A DNA stretch of 64,000 bases from Adiantum capillus-veneris (lineage: Eukaryota > Streptophyta > Polypodiopsida > Polypodiales > Pteridaceae). Below the pieces are notes generated by a model. It was not told the DNA's origin. It saw only the letters and a program-made list of their open reading frames with translations, and did not search any database. The position numbers were made by a program, and so were the translations under genes. Shown here piece after piece: positions 58,033 through 64,000 of this stretch. Numbering within the stretch: the first letter of the stretch is position 1; every line of letters begins with the position of its first letter. The stretch lies in the NCBI GenBank assembly GCA_014529385.2, contig CM043967.1, positions 130,509,182 to 130,573,181 of the forward strand, in the 5' to 3' direction.

Positions 58033-59355
58033 ATGGATGATGAGGAGTTTCTTTCTTATTTGTCACCCCAGCAGAGACAGTGGTACGTGGAGCGTCATCG
58101 CTCTGGCGCACCATCGCGTGTTCCTACTCCATCCACATCTCCCTCTGTTTCGGAGTCCTCAGCGCACTCCGAAGCTTCTGTGTCGACGAGACGATCTTCA
58201 CACTCGTCTAGACACCGGCGCTCTAGTGGTGGCGGTGGCAGTTGTTGTGGGGGTGCCGCCATCGATGCTTCGACACCGCCTCGTGTTCGATGAGGCTCTT
58301 TACCCTCCCCTTCTTTGCCCGTCCCAGCCACATCATCGCCATCGACATTAGGTTTTGCGCGGCCGACTGCCGTTCCTAGGAGCTACACACCACTAGCTAC
58401 TCCACCAAGAGTCACTCCAGTGGACACTCCTCGCTTTGGGGCTCAGACTCCAGTGGAGACACCTGCGTCCGTACCCCCGTTGACACGCCGCTAGAGACCC
58501 CTGTCGGGACACCCAGGTTCACACGTCAGCGGCGAGAGGGCTTGCCTTACTCCGTCAACTTCAACGGAGGCATCATCTTGGATGATGAAGACAAGAAGGT
58601 GATTTCACGCATGCGCGGCCTTTGCTCTCAGGTGTTTAGACACTAGATACTAAACACGTGGAGTGAAGTACTGAATGATTTAAAAGACAGAATCATCAGC
58701 ATGTTTCATGATGAGTTTCCCGTTCCAACACAGGAGGACCGCTTCAATGAAGACGTGATGAAGGTTCGAATGCGGGAATACTGCAAGCACAAGCGTTCCG
58801 AAGTGCAAAAAGCAATCAAGCATGGGTGGAACAGACCAGATTGGCTGGCCAAAGAAGATTGGAAGAATGCGAAGAAAGCAGCGCGCAAGAATCCTGACAA
58901 GTGGAAGCAACAAAAGGAGGCAGCCAGAGCGGGAGTAGAGGCAGGGAGCTCGCACCACTTGGGGAGCGGCGGGTGGACATCATTTGAGGCCAATTTTGTA
59001 AGTGTTTTCGCATTGCTCTCTATGTTTGATAGTTTAGGGTTTATGGGTTTTTAAATTCTAACATAATGGATTCTTTGTATGTTTTGATAGTGATTGTTTA
59101 CAGGACATGATCCCACACCGTACGAGCCTGAGTACACAGGCAGGAAGGGCTTAAACGCCCTTATAGATATTCTGAGTTCTCGCAGCGGCATGGTTAGTAT
59201 TAGGGTTTATTCTTTTCTATTTGTTGTATTGTTTTATAAACGTCGCTATATGTTTATACTTACAAAAAGCTGTCTTATTGTTTTTGTTTGCAGAATCCGA
59301 CAGATACGCCACTTGGATGCGATGAGATGTCTGATTATACGACGTCAGTTTAGCC
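58033..59355 (+). pseudogene. TnpA-like CACTA protein (Transposase_24-like)
   Basis: ATG at 58033 begins MDDEEFLSYLSPQQRQWYVE, followed by a Ser/Thr/Pro-rich region. After two frame changes comes REGLPYSVNFNGGII, then FHDEFPVPTQEDRFNEDVMK and KHGWNRPDWLAKEDWKNAKK with GSGGWTSFEANF, the plant Ptta/En/Spm domain. A stop interrupts at about 58644. A likely intron starts at 58998; another GT-AG intron fits 59193-59293. The C-terminus is short (NPTDTPLGCDEMSDYTTS, stop). TnpA-type proteins bind the subterminal repeats and help TnpD. Confidence 0.8.
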
Positions 59356-59730
59356 ATAGCTAGATAGCATTAGTTTCTTTTTGTCATAGCTTATGTATCA
59401 TGAGACAACTTTTATACGTCTTTTTGAAAACCATGTATATTTTTTAAATAATGACAATGGTTTGTAATTATTACATTTGCAAAGTTTAACAATCAAGTGA
59501 TTTTGCCTATGTGTACAATTGTCATTGATTTAGTTTCATCAATTCACGCTTGTCACTTTGTATTTTTATTTGTCAAACAATACATACTATGGATGATGGA
59601 GTTAATGGTTATATTGTCTCGTGGGTGACTATTTTGGGTCTATATCTACCTTTGCACTTTTTTTCAAAGGTGAAGAATATGTATGAAACAATCAATTTGA
59701 ATACTCTGCCACCAAAACTTTTTCCTCTCT
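59356..59730. other. No gene seen; T-rich 3' region of the CACTA element
   Basis: Downstream untranslated region of the TnpA-like gene without motifs. Confidence 0.6.
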
Positions 59731-59989
59731 GGCGTCGCTATATAAGGCTCTGCAGCGTCGCTATAAGCGTCACTATAGATGGCTCTACAACATCGCTATA
59801 ATCGTCGCTATAGGCATCGCTATAATCGTTTCTATAGGCGTCGCTATATAGCGATGTTTATAGTGACTGGCATAGCGACGTCCCCGTATTGACGTTGGTA
59901 GCGATGCTCTTAGCGATGTCGGGGGTTATAAAAACCCAATGTATTTCCGTCGCTAAAAGCGTCACAAGAGCTTACAACCTCTTGTAGTG
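59731..59989 (+). promoter_or_regulatory. 3' subterminal repeat array and terminal inverted repeat
   Basis: At least ten GCGTCGCTATA or TAGCGACG/TAGCGATG variants in both orientations between 59733 and 59960, then ACCTCTTGTAGTG (59977-59989). The array is denser and longer than at the 5' end. Confidence 0.9.
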
Positions 59990-60076
59990 TTTTGGAGCTA
60001 CAGGATTGGGCTTACATGGGTCAGGTGACAGGTAAGAACACAATCTACGTTTTGGCACCTAGATTTGATCATTTCC
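59990..60076 (-). pseudogene. Copy B 202-codon ORF, segment beyond the CACTA element
   Basis: Matches copy A 41752-41836 (the NDQIWVPKPRLCSYLSSDPC region) and then breaks off at 60076, where Element C sequence begins. Confidence 0.75.
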
Positions 60077-61000
60077 ACTTTCCAGGTGAAAATAGGGTAA
60101 AACTTACCTTCTAAACACACTGGTAACCTCAGAATTTCAAAATTTCCACCAGATCACCCTGAAGACATCCTAAACGTAGGATGTCTACTGCTGATTTTTT
60201 CAGACTAAAGTGTCCCTGATGCTTCCTTATGCTCTCAGCAAGTGCAAGTATGCTTCACAATTGCAAAAACATGCAAAAATCACTCAATTTAAGCCTTTTC
60301 TGAAATTTTACGTTTTTTGACTCCGCCTTTTGGCTTTTGGTCAACAAAAATAGGGAAAAACACCCAAGTCAATATGTTACTAGGGTAAAACCTACCCTCT
60401 GACCCCACTGGTGCAGTCAGAATTTTCAAATTTGGTCTCCAGAACCCCCTTGAGACATCCTACGTGTAGGATGTCTATGTTTACAGAATTGCAAGTTTTC
60501 TTCACAGAACCCTTGCAAATGCTCTTTTATATGCACATCATCAGTCAGTCATACAAAAATATCCACAAAAGCTTGTTTAATGCATTTTTACCCTCAAAAG
60601 CACACTTTTCCGTGATTTCAAATGCAATCAAGAACTTTAGCAAATAATTCAATGTTGAATAGCTCTAGATCAAAATCGGACCACTTACCTAAAGCTACTC
60701 CTACAAATCATATGGGGTTTTGCATCTATGAGTAGAAAAGCGCTTCACTGTCACACACGGACTAGTAAACGCTTTTATCACCTCACAAATCACTCGACCA
60801 CCAGCAACTACTCTAATCCTCAGATCCTAACTAAACCTATCTAGTCACAGACCCTCTGCAAGACACACGCTTCCTGGCTATCCACTTGATCGCGGAATAT
60901 CCTCTTCCGGATCCACTTAAGAAAAACGCTTTCTTTAGCCGAAACTAAATCAAGCAACCATCACACGAGTGTTAGTAGGAAACCTACTTAGGTCCTTGTG
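60077..61000 (-). other. Element C leader with two imperfect repeats
   Basis: Non-coding DNA on the internal side of Element C's primer site. A block with TAGGGTAAAACYTACCYTCT and a GACATCCTA...GTAGGATGTCTA palindrome-like end occurs at 60093-60192 and again at 60379-60476. No gene seen. Confidence 0.55.
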
Positions 61001-61018
61001 TCCCCGGAAGCGGCGCCA
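61001..61018 (-). other. Element C primer-binding site, tRNA-Asp type
   Basis: The minus strand reads TGGCGCCGCTTCCGGGGA, 16 of 18 bases of the tRNA-Asp site, one base from the LTR. Confidence 0.82.
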
Positions 61019-61019
61019 A

Positions 61020-61965
61020 TGTTGGACGAGAGAGACTCACACACGCATGAAGTGCATGCAAACACTACATAATGTCAATCGAGGACACAGATGACACGAT
61101 AAGCACACGGAGGAAATCTCTTAATCTTGTCAAGCTGACACCATCCTACACATACAACACTCTGGAAGGCCAACTAAACCACAATCAAGAACCTCACTGC
61201 TCTCCACTACACCACCTAGCCACATACACACATGCGTAAAGTAACTCACCTAATCATGCCAGATTCGTACGAAACTTAAGGAACACCATCCCCTCACTAC
61301 AATACACCTGTCCCTAAGCTTCTACACTCAAAACCCTCACTCAAAACCCATCTGCGAAAAACGCGTAGGATGACAGAGTTGAATTTTGAAAGTGCCCGAA
61401 ACTGAAATTTATGAGTACCTATGTGTAGCTTATGTCACCACGATTCTATAGACTACTAGCACACAGAAAACAGACATCGTTTGATACACTTATGGCCACA
61501 AATAGCTCGTAGATGCGTCGGCGTGTGCGCTTTGTCTCTTGTGGAATGCTTGGCGTCGTCGCGTAGCTCTCCTCGAGCCTACAACAATGGCGCAGTCGGA
61601 TATCCAATGTGTTGAGCGAGCCGGGCGTAGCGAGAGGATGAAGCTCACACTCACTCTCTTTCTCTCTCACACACAGTAGATAGCAACGCTAAGTTTTGAT
61701 TATGATAAAAGTCTTTTTACAAAATGACCTAGGTACCTTATATACTAAGGCTACCTTAGGTTTAACCAAAAATGGGGTTGAAAGGGTTAAATGGCTTTGT
61801 ATTTACAATATGGAAGTGCCATTGCACCCCGGCTTTTGAAACTAGAATAACTACTCATTACAAATGACGTTTATAGCCATAATCCGCAGCATTTCATAGC
61901 TCGCAAAAGATAAGACTTTGGTACGAAACTTGAGTTATGTTGTGTTGTTGACCCAACGGTCAACA
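61020..61965 (-). repeat. Element C 5' LTR
   Basis: 946 bp. The minus strand starts TGTTGACCGTTGGGTC and ends CTCTCGTCCAACA. A TATATAAG box lies at 61744-61737 on the minus strand. It is flanked on the right by copy B gag DNA (AGGTCTTCCC). No second LTR is in the window. On the left, the leader ends abruptly in copy B sequence at 60076, and about 745 bp of copy B is absent across the element. Confidence 0.75.
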
Positions 61966-62850
61966 AGGTCTTCCCATAGTTTCCAAGCAATTTTTAGTCA
62001 CAATGCTAACCCCAACGCCACCATCAAGGATTCCCTTCATAGTTAATCACTTAGTAGTGATTGGTATGGTCGCATTGGATTCATCTCCCTCAAAGTATTG
62101 TCCCAACTTGTTAACATGTATTTCTATAACAAGGTTCTCATTTAGTTTGGGTTGTGGATTTGAGTGTTCCTCCTGTATTGGCATCTCCCCAGCTCCATCC
62201 ATCTGTGCAAATTGTCGTAGCCCAAACTTTAGTTCTCCATTGAGGAAGGCTCGAAGAGCTGAGACTAGCTCAGGGTCTTTATATAGTTTGGACATGATGG
62301 TGGTTCTAACTTCTGAAGACATGAAATCCATCAATTAGGCAATGTTTAACGGCACCTTTTAGACTTCAATCCCTTGACGTGGGGAAGATGGGATCTCCAT
62401 TTCTTCGATAGGATCAGGTAGTCCCTCTGTAAACATTCTTTCCATCAAGAAGTGAGTACACCCACTTTCCCATGACTTTAAGTCACTTTATTCTTGGATG
62501 ACACTAGGTATGGCTAAGGGTTTATGGACTTGGTGAGGTTGTTGTTGCGTAGGGAACACGGTGTTTGTAATTTGGATCTACCTAGGTGCTGGTTCTAGAT
62601 GCCTTTGGGTATCTTCTAACAAACTCCTTAATTGCTTGACTCGCTCAATCTCCTCTGTAGGGTTTGGATAAGTTCCTATCTTCTTCTTGGATCCTGGCCA
62701 TTGTGGCTCATGAAGAGCTTCCTTGTTGGTTTCTATCTTAGTGGTCGGTTTGGTCTCCATGGTTTCACCTGAATCAAAATCCTCTTCAGCGTCGTTCATA
62801 TATACGGAGTCGTCACCAGCCCCTATGTTGGTCTTTGAACTGGGGCACTC
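61966..62850 (-). pseudogene. Copy B gag C-terminal part
   Basis: Homologous to copy A 42582-43463. It keeps MDFMSSEVRTTIMSKLYKDP and KLGQYFEGDESNATIPITTK. Near 62020 the protease start reads KGILDGGVGVSIVT with Ala changed to Val. It has several stops. At about 62846 it joins directly to sequence equivalent to copy A 44192, so about 0.73 kb with knuckles 3 and 4 is missing. Confidence 0.78.
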
Positions 62851-64000
62851 GAGGTGTGTCTGTCCATGCTAAGGTTGGTCTATTGGCCATCGCGTGCTTA
62901 AATACTATGCAATCCTTAGCTTGATGACCATACCTTCCATAGGCATTGCAATTCCCATTGAATTTTACTCTAAAAGTAGGGCATTCATTGATACTATGCG
63001 GTCCATAGCATACTGAGCACCATTGTTGCTCCCTTCTTGGATACATATGATTGTTTTGTGGAGCATGATTGTCTCTAAGACTCTCTTGAATAGCCTTGGT
63101 GAGATCTACTAAAGTCATCTCAGATATCTTTGGCTCCTTAGCAATAGGCTTTAGGGTCATTGGCTGATTCCCCGATGCTTGTGAGCTAATAGATTTATGC
63201 TCAATAGACACTCTTTCTCCTTGAATCATTAAATTATCCTCCAATTGGATCGCATTGGTGGTGACTGCTTCCCAAGTGGTGATACCTCTAATGACTAATC
63301 CATTGTAGATATCCTCATCTCGTAATCCCCTAATGAATCTATCAAGTTGAAGCGCTTCATTTGGATTACAACGAAAATTCAAATGCTTCAGTCAACTAAT
63401 AAAGTCTCTCACCGACTCTCCTTCCTCTCGTTGGGCTTTCTGGAGTTGAGATGCTACTCCCCAAAGCACTCCCTCTCGTATGTATTCTTTCAAGAACAAT
63501 CTCCTAAGAGTAGGGTAAATCGTTTTTTCTTCCACCCTTAGGGTTCTATACCAATCCCATGCCTTCCCACTTAAGGTTAGACTTAAAGCATTACTCTTAT
63601 GCAGGTCATTGTGTTCTCCTAGAGAATCACATATTTGTTCAAACACTTCGATATGCTTTCTCACATCCCTGTCTCCACTAAATTTTTTTGTGAGCTTGGC
63701 TATTTGTACTACCTTACTTCTAAGCTCTCTATCAGGCATGTTACACATATTCTCAACAATAGATCAACCAATAGCTTGAGCAAATGTTGCCAAGTCACCT
63801 AAGTGAGCAAGCACCGTGGGTGAAGACGCTCCAGAGACTACATGTGGAGTAGGTATTGGCATTGGGCTTGGCGCATAGGAAGCCCTTGGGTTCCACGTTG
63901 GGTACGATGTTGTGCCATGTGGTGGCCCAAAGTTCATATGTGTGGCCATAAGCATAGCAGACGTTGGATGTGACATGCTAATGCTAGCCGGTATAGTCCC
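62846..64000 (-). pseudogene. Copy B gag N-terminal part (continues past window)
   Basis: Homologous to copy A 44192-45340. It shows FNGNCNAYGRYGHQAKDC (second Cys changed to Tyr), CSVCYGPHSINECPTF (knuckle 1) and the gag core QICDSLGEHNDLHKSNALSL. A 12-base loss near 63348 removes FNNNQLLD-type residues. Stops at about 63389 and 63761 break it. At 62960 copy B still has Arg where copy A has a stop. Confidence 0.8.

Larger units (their letters stand above)
51460..59989 (+). mobile_element. CACTA (En/Spm) DNA transposon, 8.53 kb
   Basis: Ends CACTACAAGAGGT and ACCTCTTGTAGTG are perfect 13-bp terminal inverted repeats, flanked by TTT. Subterminal regions carry many copies of GCGTCGCTATA and its complement. 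Inside, left to right: microsatellites, tRNA-like units, a minisatellite, a TnpD-like transposase gene, two antisense HMA fragments, a TnpA-like gene and a long 3' subterminal array. Copy A (41740-41765) shows the uninterrupted site. Both genes carry stops, so this copy is not autonomous now. Confidence 0.95.
48820..64000 (-). mobile_element. TR-GAG-like LTR retroelement, copy B (interrupted, runs off window)
   Basis: Minus strand, from the 3' LTR (48820-49403) rightward through polypurine tract, 3' region and the 202-codon ORF. That ORF is split by the CACTA element (51460-59989). Elements C's LTR and leader (60077-61965) replace about 745 bp of copy A-equivalent sequence. Gag continues from 61966 to the window end. 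Copy B gag also lacks about 0.73 kb relative to copy A. The 5' LTR is outside the window. Confidence 0.8.

Overview
The window looks like nuclear DNA from a land plant with a large, repeat-rich genome. Nearly everything that can be identified is a plant-type transposable element or a gene fragment carried by one. I found no intact single-copy host gene, no rRNA or tRNA gene, no CRISPR array and no bacterial-style operon. The plant signals are Ty1/Copia elements with initiator-tRNA-Met primer sites, an L1-type LINE with a DUF4283-like ORF1, a CACTA (En/Spm) transposon with TnpD-like and TnpA-like genes, and fragments of pentatricopeptide-repeat (PPR) and heavy-metal-associated (HMA) plant genes. 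The wording of the PPR fragments reminds me of fern PPR proteins, but that placement is a weak inference.

Layout. 1-3.4 kb: unassigned DNA with a SWIM zinc-finger fragment. 3.4-6.65 kb: the 5' part of a Copia element (Copia-1). 6.7-17 kb: a second Copia (Copia-2, + strand) split by a younger, nearly complete minus-strand Copia (Copia-3, 10356-15899) with two 192-bp LTRs and a perfect TACCC target duplication. 17.1-27.6 kb: a lysine/glutamate-rich coiled-coil ORF split by a 7.6-kb element (Element D). Element D has 2.3-kb direct repeats that each carry the same PPR fragment, around an internal acidic ORF with 30-residue repeats. 27.6-32.2 kb: minus-strand remnants of LTR elements (gag/protease and integrase pieces) and long CT/TG microsatellites. 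33.8-40.0 kb: a GC-richer LINE with ORF1, ORF2 and a short poly(A).

40.0-64.0 kb: two tandem, same-orientation (minus) copies of one LTR retroelement family, A and B. It encodes gag with up to four CCHC-type knuckles, a retropepsin-like protease and an extra 202-codon ORF. No reverse transcriptase, RNase H or integrase is visible, so it resembles the non-autonomous TR-GAG class. Between copies A and B lies an antisense LINE RT fragment. Copy B is split by an 8.53-kb CACTA transposon (51460-59989; 13-bp terminal inverted repeats, TTT target duplication). It also holds an LTR and leader of a third element (C, 60077-61965). The CACTA element carries decayed TnpD-like and TnpA-like genes, two tandem antisense copies of an HMA fragment, and tRNA-derived SINE-like units.

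Most coding regions are broken. Across unrelated elements the in-frame stops lie mostly where CAA, CAG, CGA or TGG would be expected, the pattern left by cytosine deamination of methylated repeats. Relative ages by nesting: Copia-3 is younger than Copia-2; Element D is younger than the coiled-coil ORF; CACTA is younger than copy B. All comparisons were made by eye; identities and family assignments were not computed.
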